Source of the DNA: Cytospora piceicola
Taxonomy: Eukaryota > Ascomycota > Sordariomycetes > Diaporthales > Cytosporaceae
Direction of reading: 5' to 3'
Assembly (NCBI GenBank): GCA_023375675.1
Contig: JALQBC010000005.1
Coordinates: 186,001 to 250,000 of the forward strand
Length of the DNA: 64,000 nt
In this document: one piece after another, positions 46,090-56,467 of the stretch
How positions within the stretch are numbered: position 1 is the stretch's first letter
How the letters are laid out: each line of letters starts with the position of its first letter
The notes under the pieces: generated by a model
Seen by the model: the letters and a program-made list of their open reading frames with translations, nothing else
What the model was told of the DNA's origin: nothing
Databases searched by the model: none
Program-made: the position numbers and the translations under genes

Positions 46090-48775
46090 TAGCTAAAGTA
46101 ATAGGCCGATATAATAAATAAAGACTTAAAGATAGTTCTTAAGACCGTTTTTATTAAAAGAAAGACGCGGCTTTTAAAAGAGAAGCTTATAAAGACTAAA
46201 CGAAATAATAGCCTTCTTTTTAACCTTAAAATCGAAAACTACAGATCTTTTAATAACGTATCGGTTTAAAAAACGTCCCGGGTTTAAAAAAGCTACTTAG
46301 CTATTTTTAAAAGCTATAGCTTCGGTAAATCGAAGTTTAAAACTTATATATTTCTCGATAAGACGTATATCTATCATTTCTATATCTTTTACTATAGCTA
46401 GCTACGTTCTTTTAACTATATAATCGGCACTTTATATACTATACTAGTTTTATCTTGTTTTTATACGGTTTATAATAAAGCTATAGCGTGCTCCGACCTT
46501 TATAAGCCTAAACTAGGTGTTTATTAAAAACGGTTCTTTTTTTAGATTATTTATAACGTTTTATAATAAGTCGTTTAAGCTGTTTAAAAGGTTAATAACC
46601 GAAGGACAGACGACTGTTATTCGTTAAACTTTATATTTAAAGTTTAATAGTCGATTATAAACCGCTAAAGCTTCCCGATCGTACTATTCGAGAATAGCCT
46701 TTTCCGTTATATACTTACTATATAAGAACCTCCGAACTCGGTAATGTTTTCGAGGTACTAAAGTCTTTTATTACCGGTAGTTAGACTTATTAAATACTTA
46801 GATTTATTCGATCCGGTTAAAAGCTTTTAAAACGAGTTTTATAACGTTATTTAAGATAGTAATATTATAAATAAGGTTATAAGTACCTCGGATCCTTTAT
46901 TTTAACTAACTTAGTTTACTTACTTATTATAAATCTTAATAAGTAGTCTGTTTTAAAAGCTCTATTACGAACTTAATATAAAGCGATAAGCTTTAAAAGA
47001 ACGTCTTAAGATAAAAGCCTTTAACTCTTCGTTTTCTAACTTTAATATATTAAACCTTTTATACGTTTAACTTATAGATAGTTAAAACTAGCCGTTCTCT
47101 TTCCGATACTTATACTTATACTACCCTTTTTCTAACCTCGACGTCGGTTAGTACTAGTATTACCTTAATCGCTTTTATAATAAGTAAAAGTATAGATATA
47201 ACGATTATTAAAGGTTATTTTTTAACTAAAAAGCTTTAAAAGCTTATCGGGATATTAACTTTTATCTCGGTATAAAAGGTGTTTTTAACTAAGCTTACGA
47301 CTTTTTTTAGAAATACCTTTATTATAATTATATCGACTATACCGGAAAGCGAAAGAGATTCGGTATAAAAAAAGACTTCGATCGATACCGTTAAAGTTAT
47401 ATATCTTTAAAAAAGCGATTACTTCCGACGATAGTTTATAAATACAGCTTTTTCTAAGTAAGTAAAATAAGATATATTAATATATATTAAGCTTTTAAGT
47501 TCTACTAATAATATATAAACGACCGCGGTAAACCTAATTAAGGGCTATTAAAAACGTTTTAGTACTCGATCTGTTATATCGAGACTAACTATAAGAAGAA
47601 TTAGCAGAAATATAAAAACTCGGAAACCTATAAAAAGGTCGTCTTTTACTTTAACCTTTATTTTAAAGGTAAAATAGATATTATCGATAAAGCTATTGTT
47701 TAAACGTAAAAGGCCGTTTAAAAGCCTTTTAAATCGAAAGTACTCGAAAACTTTTAAAATAATTATAAGGCTATATAAGATCGCAGTTTATAAAAGAAGG
47801 GTTAAAATAATAAATAGTAAAAAAAACCTTTTATATATTAAGCTTATAAACGAGGCTTTAAAGATATAACTTATCGTAATAAATATCTTAGTATTATAGA
47901 ACACGAATTCCGAGATCTTACTTCTGTCTTATTACTATAAAGGTATTATTATTAGCTTTATAACTTCGAAACGAATATCTTTTACCGGTCGAAGAAATAT
48001 ACTATAAAGTATTATCTAATACCTAAAAGTATACTATTAAACCTTAAAAGTTAAAAGCCTACCGGAAGCGATAGCTAAACTTTATAGCTATAACTATTAC
48101 CTTAAGGTAAGGCTTCCGGGAAGGGTAAGGTAGGTATTACTATTAGATAATAGCCGGTTTCGAGCCTTAAGAAGCTAACTTTAAAACGTTGTAATTCTAA
48201 CGATAATTACTCCCCGGAGAGATCTTTAAAGCGTTAGTATTCGAAGCCGACTTTAAAACGTCGGAATTCTAACGATAATCACTCTCCGAAGAGATCTTTA
48301 AAGCGTTAGTGTTCGAAGCCGACCTTAAAATATCGGAATTTTAACGATAATTACTCCCCGGAGAGATTTTTAAAGCGTTAATATTCGAAACCGACTTTAA
48401 AACGTCGGAATTTTAACGATAATTACTCTTTAAAAAGATCTTTAAAACGTTAGTATTCGAAGCCGACCTTAAAACGTCGGAATTTTAATAATAATTACTC
48501 TTCGGAAAAATCTTTAAAGCGTTAGTATCCGGAGGTAAAATTAAGTAACGAAATCGAGACTACTATATATTAACGTTTATTACGGCTAGCCGCCTTTTAG
48601 CTATCGAGTAGTAGTATATCGATACTAATATAGGCGGTAACGTTAGACGATATTATAAATAAAGGTAAAGATAGCGCCGGTAGTATTAATAATAACGACG
48701 GTAATAATAATAGCGATAGTTTTAAAGCTAACTATACCGACGATAGTAACGATAGTTTTAAGGGTAAATAATAGG
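46090..48775 (+). pseudogene. Large decayed outward-facing gene at the right end, with P-loop-like segment and 24-codon repeats
   Basis: The first part reads DLKIVLKTVFIKRKTRLLKE, KLIKTKRNNSLLFNLKIENY, RSFNNVSV, SYLAIFKSYSFGKSKFKTYI and FLDKTYIYHFYIFYYS; FGKSKF resembles the GKS of a Walker A loop. A second stretch in another frame reads AYRDINFYLGIKGVFN, KYLYYNYIDYTGKRKRFG, KKDFDRYR, INDRGKPN, YSICYIETNYKKN and KVVFYFNLYFKGKIDIIDKA. It is followed by five exact 72-bp in-frame repeats (48,171-48,530) and an acidic SND-rich tail ending in TAA near 48,770. The set could be one gene with introns or frame breaks, or two genes. STAND-like or AAA-type ATPases with C-terminal repeats would fit this layout, but the evidence is thin. 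Confidence 0.45.
48171..48530 (+). repeat. Exact 72-bp (24-codon) in-frame tandem repeat, five units
   Basis: The landmark GAAGCCGAC (or GAAGCTAAC, GAAACCGAC) falls at 48,171, 48,243, 48,315, 48,387 and 48,459, with the array closing at 48,531, each step exactly 72 bp. Each unit encodes EADFKTSEF, two TAA positions flanking R (likely former Gln), then SLSEEIFKALVF. Confidence 0.9.
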
Positions 48776-49055
48776 TTTAAAGATACGAGGTAATATAAGG
48801 AAATAAGAGTAAGGATATTTAAATTAGATATATAAATTTAAGTGTTAAGATATTATACGAACGATTATAACTATTTTATCGCTTTTATTACTTTTAGAAT
48901 TTAATCGAATAGCCTTCCTTTATATCCCTTTTAAGCCGGAGGCCTTTTATAACTAACCTTTAAACGACGATTCTTACGTCGCCTATATCGTATTCTAATA
49001 GCTGTCTCTAGTATTAGTTATAGATTTTACTTATCGTGTTCCGGGTATATAAAAT

Positions 49056-49235
49056 ATCGTAGTTAAGGTTAAGGTTAATAGTTAAGGTCGAGGTTAGTAG
49101 TTAAGGTTAAGGTTAATAGTTAAAATTAAGGTTAGTACTTAAGGTTAAGGTTAGTAGTTAAGGTTAAGGTTAGTAGTTAAGGTTAGTTAGATATTAAGGT
49201 TAGTTAGATGTTAAAGTTAAGGTTAAGGTTAAAGT
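49056..49235. repeat. Right subterminal array: TTAAGG hexamers
   Basis: GGTTAAGGTTAATAGTTAAGG and GGTTAGTAGTTAAGG units on the plus strand, i.e. the reverse complement of the left-end array. Adjacent sequence TATATAAAATATCGTAGTTAAGG mirrors the inner border of the left array near 6,215-6,245. Confidence 0.88.
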
Positions 49236-49240
49236 AAAGT

Positions 49241-49311
49241 ATTCGAATTAATATAACCGGCTAGTAAACCGGTTATTAAAATTAAAAAGTAAACTTACTA
49301 ACCGGCTATAT
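49241..49311 (-). repeat. Right terminal inverted repeat
   Basis: The reverse complement starts ATATAGCCGGTTAGTAAG and continues through ACCGGTTTACTAGCCGG to TATATTAATTCGAAT, matching 5,269-5,340. The mismatches seen are mostly transitions. Confidence 0.8.
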
Positions 49312-49383
49312 TTTATAAATTTTATTTACTATTTTATAGCTATTATAGTTAAATTAGTTTTAAAAAAAGGTAATATAAATAGT

Positions 49384-50040
49384 TTAACCGGTTATATATT
49401 TTATAGCAGACCGACTAAAAGAAGTATTATAGCCTTTCGTATCGCCTTTTCTACTCGGTATAGCTTAAGCCGACTATAAAAGGTATTATAGCCGTTATAT
49501 ATTTTATAGCGGACTAATTATAAAAGGTATCGTAGCTATTATAAATCTTCTAAGGCGGACCGACTATACGTTATATATTTTACGGCAGACCGACTATAAA
49601 ATATATCGTAGCTTAGTATCGCCTTTCTTTACTCGGTATAGCCTAAACCGACTATAAGAGGTATTATAGCTATACGTTATATATTTTATAACGGACCGAC
49701 TGTAAAAGGTATTATAGTTATCGTAAATTTTCCGGAGCGGACCGACTATAAAAGGTATCGTATATAAATCTTCCGAAGCAGACCGACTATAAAGGTATTA
49801 TAGCTATTATAGATCTTTTATAGTAAACCGACTATAAAAGGTATCGTAGCTATTATAAATCTTTCGAAGCGGACCGATTATATATTATATGTTCTATAGC
49901 AGACTAACTATAAAATATATCGTAGCTATTATAAATCTTCCGGGGCGGACCGACTGTAAAACGTATTATAGCTATTACTTAAGTAGTTACTATTTAAGTA
50001 GTTATATATTCTGTAGCGGACTAACTATAAGATATATTAA
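49384..50040. repeat. Decayed tandem array, GCGGACCGACTATAAAAGGT units
   Basis: About a dozen units containing GCxGACCGACTATAAAAGGT, ATCGTAGCTATTATAAATC and TTATATATTTTATAGC in changing combinations. It lies outside the right inverted repeat, between the putative element and the het-c gene. Confidence 0.85.
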
Positions 50041-50099
50041 AAATACTACTTATACGGCTACAGTTAGATAATTAGTAGTTTATTCTACTTAGGCGTAAT

Positions 50100-50412
50100 A
50101 AAAGCTAAACGATTAAGACTCGAAAGCCGAAGGTCGAAGGTTAAGGTCGAGATAAAGATAGTAATAGTTATAATTAGATTCGAAGGCGATATAAAAACAG
50201 AGAGATAACTATAATTAAACTCGAAGGTCGAAGGTCGAAGGCGATATAGAGATAGAGAGATAGCTACGATTAGACTCGAAGGCTAGACTCGAAGGTCGAA
50301 GAAAAACTTACGATATATATATTATATTCGAAAATACACTTTAGAAACAGGCCTTAGACTCGAGATACACTCTAAAAACAGGTTTTAAACTCGAAAATAT
50401 ACTCTAGAAACA
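50100..50412. repeat. CTCGAAGGTCGAAGG array and 31-bp units next to het-c
   Basis: 50,115-50,310 repeats CTCGAAGGTCGAAGG and CGATATAGAGATAGAGAGATA. 50,328-50,412 holds three 31-32-bp units (TCGAAAATACACTTTAGAAA type). The array ends about 22 bp from the het-c stop codon, and here base composition changes abruptly. Confidence 0.8.
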
Positions 50413-50434
50413 CTGTCTCAGGAGTTGAAACCTA

Positions 50435-53024
50435 CTAAAATCGGAAATTATCGCCTCTCGATGTCGAGGCAGGTGGCCCAGGAGGAGGTTGCCCATACCC
50501 ACCCTGGGGAGGATATTGTCCACCGGGCCCGAATCCAGCACCCGGGAACCCACCACCTGGTGGAGGCGGCGGCGGACCACCACCCCAGTACCCACCCGGG
50601 CCACCGGGCGGAGGAGGGCCGTATGGGCCCGGAGGTGGACCAGAGTATCCATACGAGCCCGGAGGACCTGGAGGTGGTTGTCCGTACTGGCCCCCGTATG
50701 GTGCGGGCGCACCACCGCCGTAGTACTGATTCGGAGACGGCGAGGTTTGGCCATAGTATGGTTGTTGCTGCTGGTGTTGGTGCTGGTGTCCATGCTGGTA
50801 CTGGGACTGTTGAGACTGCGAAGGGCGCAGATAGTCATCCGCTGCGCCACTAGATGTAGGGCCACTTGACTGTCCGTAGCCGAAAGTCCCAGTCGGTCGA
50901 GTAGTCTGAGGCGGCGCAGGGCTCTGGCTGATGTACTGATCTTGGGGCCGGCCATCCCGTCCTTCCATGGCCTCGAGGTCTCTCGTCTGGACCTGGCTCC
51001 ACAGACTACCCGCTACCTTGCCGTGGCCCAGCTCGCCAAGGGCATTGTTCCAGGCCGACCAGTCTCCTTGTCCTCCGTGACTGTGTCCAGCGCCGGCCTT
51101 CTGATCCGGGCGGATGATCTGGTTCTTCCCGTTCTTGACTGACTCGCTCCCGAGGATGTTGTTGAGTTCGTGGCGGCGGGGGTTCTCGTTTGCCCACTGC
51201 CGGACGGTGTCGAACATGTCCTTCTGAACCTGGACGCGCTCGTCGCGGATGGCTGGGTGGTGGAAGGCGCGGAGGACGTCGTTGACGACTTCGTCGACCG
51301 GGACGCCGGGATGTTCCCAGGCGTAGAGTACGCGGCTATCGTGTACACGTTAGTCAAGAGTTTGCCAGTGGTGCACTTATCAAGGTAACTTACGGAACAG
51401 TATACTGTAATATGGACGCCGCGACCCTGCCAGCGCAGGAGTTCAGGATGTTGGTGAAATGGTCCTTGGATAGCATTGAGTGCGTTGGGTTCGTGCATTG
51501 TGGGTCTCTCCACGGCTCCAACTGACTATTGGCGCTCGCGTCGATGACCCCCGAGCTACCGTCCTTGAGCACCTTCGACACTTCGTTGATGATGGGGCGG
51601 ATGAAGGGAGCTAGTAGACCAAGCACGAACGCCGTGAGCGTCTCGCTGATGTGCTCGAGGAGGCTCTCCAGTCCCGGGACCTTGCTGATAATGTTGTTTA
51701 TGGACTTGACGATATTGTCCCTGAACTCGAGAATAGGATAGATGCGTTTCGCCGTCTGAACCGGGTCGAAGTCGGGCGACATACCTGGGACCTGGTTCAT
51801 GTTGCCTCGGGTTTGCTGGTTGTTCTTACGCTCCTGCTCGGCGGAGGCTTCTTGAAGTTTGCGAGCCTCGGCAGCGAATCCGAATCCTACACCGGGCAAT
51901 TTCGTAATGCTCGAGATGAAGTCCTTTTCGATACCGCTACTGCTGCCGCCACCACCGAAGCTTATGCCGAATAGACCTCGGTCGCTGGATGGACCGTCTC
52001 GACTGGCGCCGCCTGTAGATGCGCCTGCATTCTCTGCGTTCTTCAGGGCTATGTCGACCTCGTCGACCTCACTCTGGGTGAAATGATCAGTAGCCTCTCC
52101 CAGGACAGAGTGGAGGAAGTCAACGCCTCCGAAGGTGCCCGTTACAATAGGATACACACGCTTTCCGTGCAGAGTAACCTCGGAAGCACTTCCACAATGC
52201 GGGAATACACCGGCGTACCCTAGTTCCCTCAAAGCCAGTTCGCAGTAGTTGCTATGAGCGGAGAAATCTTCCATGCAGTGAAGGGCTTGACCAAGACACC
52301 TCAGTGCCTCACAGAGGTCTGCCTCCTTTCCACTGGCTCCACCCGATCCGCTGGTGTACAGCCTGCCAAAATGGATGCTCCTTGCGAAAGAGAATCGCAG
52401 GTAGCCTGCACTCGTTGCCCAACCGCCGGACTCATTGGCAATGTAGTTCTTCATACCCGTCGCCGGATCGATGTCCAACTCCCTGTTGTCCACTGGGCCC
52501 CTGAGTCTCGGGTCGTACTTTCGGGCGTCCAGGTTGTCTGCATACCCAAGTGGGTTATCGATGTGCTCCTCAGGCCTGTAGACACCGAGTCGCTCGTCGG
52601 TGACCTCGAACTCCCCGGTCGCATAGCCAAAGGACATGAACGACAGGACCCAGACCAGAATCCTGATGGTTGCAGCATTGGCACCCTTGAGAGACCCGAC
52701 ATCGATGGCCTGGGAATAGTCACGGAGCCAGTTACCGAAGTATGTACGCTTAACCATCATAGTAGTCCACTTCTTGCCGTGCAGGAAAGCGACGGTCTTA
52801 AGCGTGTCCTCAATGTCACCATGACGCCAGTTGACACCTTCGACTTGGGCTACATCATAAGGGTTAGAAGTGATGACTTGTGTACGCGGGAGGGACTGTA
52901 ACTAACCAATCGATGGGATGTTTCCAGCTCCAAAGGCATGCGCCTTGCCTGGCATCAAAACCAGGACGACACAGAAGACTAAAAGGAGGGAGGTGAAGCC
53001 CCACCTCGGGCCGGAGGAAGCCAT
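50435..53024 (-). CDS. het-c: HET-C heterokaryon incompatibility-type protein (TinC family)
   Basis: Three exons on the minus strand: 53,024-52,907, 52,849-51,394 and 51,335-50,435. The introns of 57 and 58 bp have donors GTTAGT and GTAAGT and TAG acceptors; the joined frame gives 824 aa. Residues 1-30 are a hydrophobic signal sequence (SLLLVFCVVLVLMPGKAHA). The conserved Het-C region follows, with WRHGDIEDTLKTVAFLHGKK, RTYFGNWLRDYSQAIDVG and a metal-site-like H230xxxD234xxxH238 (HCMEDFSAH), reminiscent of the phospholipase C/P1 nuclease fold. The C-terminus is the Gly/Pro/Gln/Tyr-rich low-complexity tail typical of fungal HET-C. In Neurospora this plasma-membrane protein governs non-self recognition through a short polymorphic segment; whether this allele does so cannot be read here. 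The start is the ATG at 53,024, whose product has the signal sequence. The stop lies about 22 bp from the RIP compartment. Confidence 0.93.
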
Positions 53025-54644
53025 CGCGACTTCAGCTCACACGGAGTTGACAAACTTTTGTTGGTCTCGTCGCGGTGATGAGTAGAAGAGGATAGGTCGT
53101 GTTTCAAGGTTTGATACAGTCAGAGTAAAGGAACAAAAAAGAAAAATAGTAAGTGTCTGGTTGTGTCAAGAACCTAAAATGGGCTAAGGGATTTATTTAG
53201 CATGAGGGGCTGAGAACTGTTGGTTCCCATTGCTATCTAGGTATAAACCAGCTGCAATGTGTGATGAGGGGCAGTTTCTACGTTGGTTGTACATCAGCTA
53301 CATCATAGCTCGCAGTTCTTTCCCAGCCATTCCAAGGTCGCAAGCTTCCTTCCAACAAGGGAACCATCCATTCATCAGCCATTGTAGGTACCTGGGTAAG
53401 CTGACTGTTCCTGTGGCTGAACCGCAGCGGCCAATTGAACTAATATTATTAAGCATTACCTGGAGCAGCCAAAAGACTGGGGAAAACAATGCGATCAAGC
53501 CACAGCCTAGAAACATGCGTTTTTGCCATCGGGTTTGTTTGCGGACTAAGCAACCCTGGGCTTTTTAACCCTCGAATACCGTAGTCTGAGGATATATGCG
53601 CTGCTGCTACATACAACATATGATTAATACGGCTCAACCGGAATGAGAAGCAACCCCCCCTTCCCCCTAACCCTCAGTGTGCCTCGGAGGCCGTCTGTCT
53701 TGCGACGGTCTTTTCTCGGTCCGAGCGGACTATGAACTTTTCTCTGCAGCGAAGCGTACTATGCATTTGTCATGTCCTTAGACTGTTGTGGATTTGGTAC
53801 GTGTCAGTCATGATCCTGCCCGACTGACTGACTGCCTGATTGATGAGATCTCTTGCAGTAGCAGGTCTGCCTATTAGTATAGACAATATTTTGTCGAGAA
53901 ATGCGATATGATCAATATCTAATGTACGTACACCAAGTACCTAGGTATGCATGAGACTGCCGGGGCAGTCATCAGCGCATACAAAAGATTGCGTGGCGAG
54001 CATTTCAGAGGAGCCGTTAGAAGTCATGCCACTGTTCGGCCGTTGACAGTTCCGGTTGTGACCGCTCTACACCATGTACGTACCGAATCACCTGGCCAGT
54101 CGGTATTCCCGCCGCTGGGACCATTTTTCAGGCCATTCAGGTGCTCTGCCCTGTCAGAGTTGCAAGGGTTATGGCAGGAACAACAGCAGCTTAATCAGGC
54201 CACCCCCAGCCAAAAGTCAGTATCTACACAGTAGAAAAACACTTGCTGCATCCATGGACACTCGACTGGGCTGTCTCCTGCTCTACTATGTAACCAGAAT
54301 CCCTTCCTTCCTGGATCCTACTTTTAATACTTCAGTCATCTTCCTCTGAAAATTCCAAGATAATTCTTCCTTCGTGACTTCAATAACTGTTGCATTGTAG
54401 GTGATCGTCCTCTGCTTGTCCACCAAGTCTCCACCTCCACAAACGTTTAGAAGCGATCCGTCAATCCCGCGCGCCAACGCCTTTTTTTTTCTTTCCCATC
54501 CTTTCTTCCTTATCGATTATCGCCACCCCGGCGCGTGGTCTGTCCTTATCAACCCCCCTTTTCTCAAGTCGCCTCTATAAGAGAACTTTGGAACTTCTAA
54601 AACCATCCCGAAACCTCCGACCGATCGACTCTTCAACTCATTTC
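53025..54644. promoter_or_regulatory. Divergent intergenic/promoter region (het-c and hydroxylase)
   Basis: About 1.6 kb of normal-composition DNA between head-to-head genes. A TATA-like TATAAG lies at 54,576-54,581, about 65 bp upstream of the hydroxylase ATG, preceded by a T/C-rich tract at 54,480-54,510. The short frames in it lack any recognisable protein. Confidence 0.6.
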
Positions 54645-55856
54645 ATGATGCCTTCGCGTACACTCCCTACTTTTACGCGCGCCGATGTCGAGGCTCACAG
54701 CTCGAGAAAGTCCTGCTACGTTACTGTAGGCGATAATGTTTACGATGTCTCCGATTTCGTCGACTCCCATCCCGGCGGCGCAGATCTGGTTCTCGACTGG
54801 GCTGGTAAGGATATCACGGCTATCTTGAAGGACCAGGATTCCCACACCCACTCTGAGGCCGCCTACGAAATCCTCGTCGATTCTCTTGTTGGCTTCCTTG
54901 TTTCAGAGAAGTCCGCGACCAACGGACATGCGGTTCAGGCAAACGGCGTCAACGGTGATGCCCACACGAACGGCAATGGAAGCGCAAACGGACGTTCGGT
55001 CCACCCAAGGACAGGCATGTCATGCGAGGAGGACCTGAACAAGGAGACCGACTTCAACGACGACTATAAGAAGCATAAGTTCCTGGATCTATCCAAGCCG
55101 CTATTCCCTCAGGTCTGGTATGGTGGTTTCAGCAAGGATTTTTATCTCGATCAGATTCACCGGCCACGGCATTACAAGGGCGGCGAGTCGGCGCCCTTCT
55201 TTGGCAACTTTTTGGAGCCTTTGACCAAGACCCCTTGGTATGTCGTGCCGCTGTTATGGTGGCCTGCCGTGACCTATGGCGTCTTCGCCACCGCTCAGGG
55301 ATTCAACCATCTCTATAATATGGCCATCTTCTTCGCCCTCGGTTTCTGCATCTGGTCGCTCATTGAATATGTGCTTCACAGGTTCTTGTTTCACCTTGAC
55401 TAGTACGTCTCATCCTTACAACTCCAGTGAGACTCTTTGTACTAACCTCGAGTTTCTAGTTACCTTCCGGATAATCGAGTCGGTATTACACTCCACTTCA
55501 CACTACACGGCGTTCACCACTACTTGCCTATGGACAAGTACCGACTTGTGATGCCGCCCACACTCTTTGTGGTTCTGGCGACTCCGTTCTGGAAACTTGC
55601 CCATGCTGTGTTTTTCTGGAACTGGTACGTCGCCACGGCCGTCTTCTGCGGTGGCATCTTCGGTTACACGTGCTACGACATGACGCACTACTTCCTGCAC
55701 CACCAAAACCTGCCGCTCTGGTACAAGGAGCTCAAGAAGTACCATCTCGAGCACCACTTCCTGGACTACGAGAACGGCTTTGGTGTGACCAGTAAATTCT
55801 GGGACAGAGTCTTCGGCACAGAAATCAAGCATACCCCAGTCATGAAGACCAAATAG
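54645..55856 (+). CDS. scs7: Sphingolipid/ceramide fatty acid 2-hydroxylase (Scs7/FAH1)
   Basis: Two exons, 54,645-55,402 and 55,460-55,856, with a 57-bp intron (GTACGT donor, CTAAC branch site, TAG acceptor); the product is 384 aa. The protein hydroxylates the alpha carbon of the very-long-chain fatty acyl group of ceramide in the endoplasmic reticulum. Residues about 8-85 form a cytochrome b5 domain with the haem ligand motif HPGG (42-45) and a second His near 67-69. A low-complexity Asn/Gly linker (about 90-120) leads to the fatty acid hydroxylase domain with membrane segments and the di-iron histidine boxes HRFLFH (245-250), HGVHH (269-273), HYFLHH (329-334) and HLEHH (348-352). The open frame extends upstream of 54,645 without an ATG. 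Two ATGs are adjacent (54,645 and 54,648), and the second would give 383 aa. Confidence 0.95.
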
Positions 55857-56467
55857 GTGAATCATAAGTCTGGGTTTGGTTTAGTTGTTTGATTGTATAA
55901 TTAGAGAATGGCCTGCATCTGGGCAGAGTCATCACTTCACCGCTTCAGTTCAGTGTACATATGTGTACTTGTGAGACATCTTGGGTAGCGTTTTACAACA
56001 GCCGTTGCGAGAGTAAACGGGGCTGGATTAGATTCCTCACTTGTACACGAAGAGGCTGTACGATATAGCATAGCTCCAGAACACTAAGATCAAGAGCCAT
56101 CAGTCGCTGCAGTACAGATGAGCTCAATAGTAATAAAATAATGCAGTGGTACAAACCCTTCCTTTCATCAACCAGTGACCTGTTTTTACATTTCCAAGGC
56201 AGAGCTCACTGCCAAATAAATGCAACAGAGGGTTGTTGCAAGAATTGCCTGCCGAAGACGAATTATATGTGCACGGACCATTTTTAGCACAGACCAGATG
56301 CAAATTTGACAGCCTTGCAATCAATCTCATTTAGGTCTCCACCTTGGCTCGGAATATAACACCACGACGCCTCACTCCATCTGTCGACCCCTTGCATCAA
56401 CCCTTCCTTGGTGCTTTCCCAACTTTGACTCTGCGCCCCGATAATAATCAATCCTGACCCTTTCAAT
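55857..56467. other. Intergenic: hydroxylase 3' end and splicing-factor promoter
   Basis: 610 bp with no gene. Pyrimidine- and A-rich tracts are spread through it. Confidence 0.6.

Larger units (their letters stand above)
5269..49311. mobile_element. Putative giant (about 44 kb) inverted-repeat-bounded element, RIP-decayed
   Basis: The two ends are inverted copies: 5,269-5,340 and the reverse complement of 49,241-49,311 share about 70 bp. Both start ATATAGCCGGTTAGTAAG, and most differences are C/T or G/A changes. Inside each end lies an array of CCTTAA-type hexamers, C-rich strand on the left and G-rich on the right, so the subterminal structure is also mirrored, and similarity continues a short way inwards (near 6,245 and 49,020). 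The interior is full of decayed frames on both strands. Wholesale RIP implies that most of the unit was duplicated. A TA or similar target duplication is possible but not provable. Alternatives are an accidental pairing of two dispersed repeats, or a composite of several elements. I recognised no transposase, recombinase or polymerase. Confidence 0.5.

Noticed and set aside
5269..49311. Starship element with tyrosine-recombinase captain
   Set aside because: Starships typically lack long inverted ends like these, and I could not find a DUF3435-like frame near either end. RIP could hide it, so this is not excluded with certainty.
49889..50071. Open frame of 60 codons
   Set aside because: It lies inside the GCGGACCGACTATAAAAGGT array and reflects the repeat.
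50425..52901. Plus-strand and other-frame open frames of 60-215 codons over het-c
   Set aside because: They are shadows of the het-c exons in GC-rich sequence.
54588..54644. N-terminal extension of the hydroxylase
   Set aside because: The open frame here starts with TTG, not ATG, and lies just after the TATA-like box.
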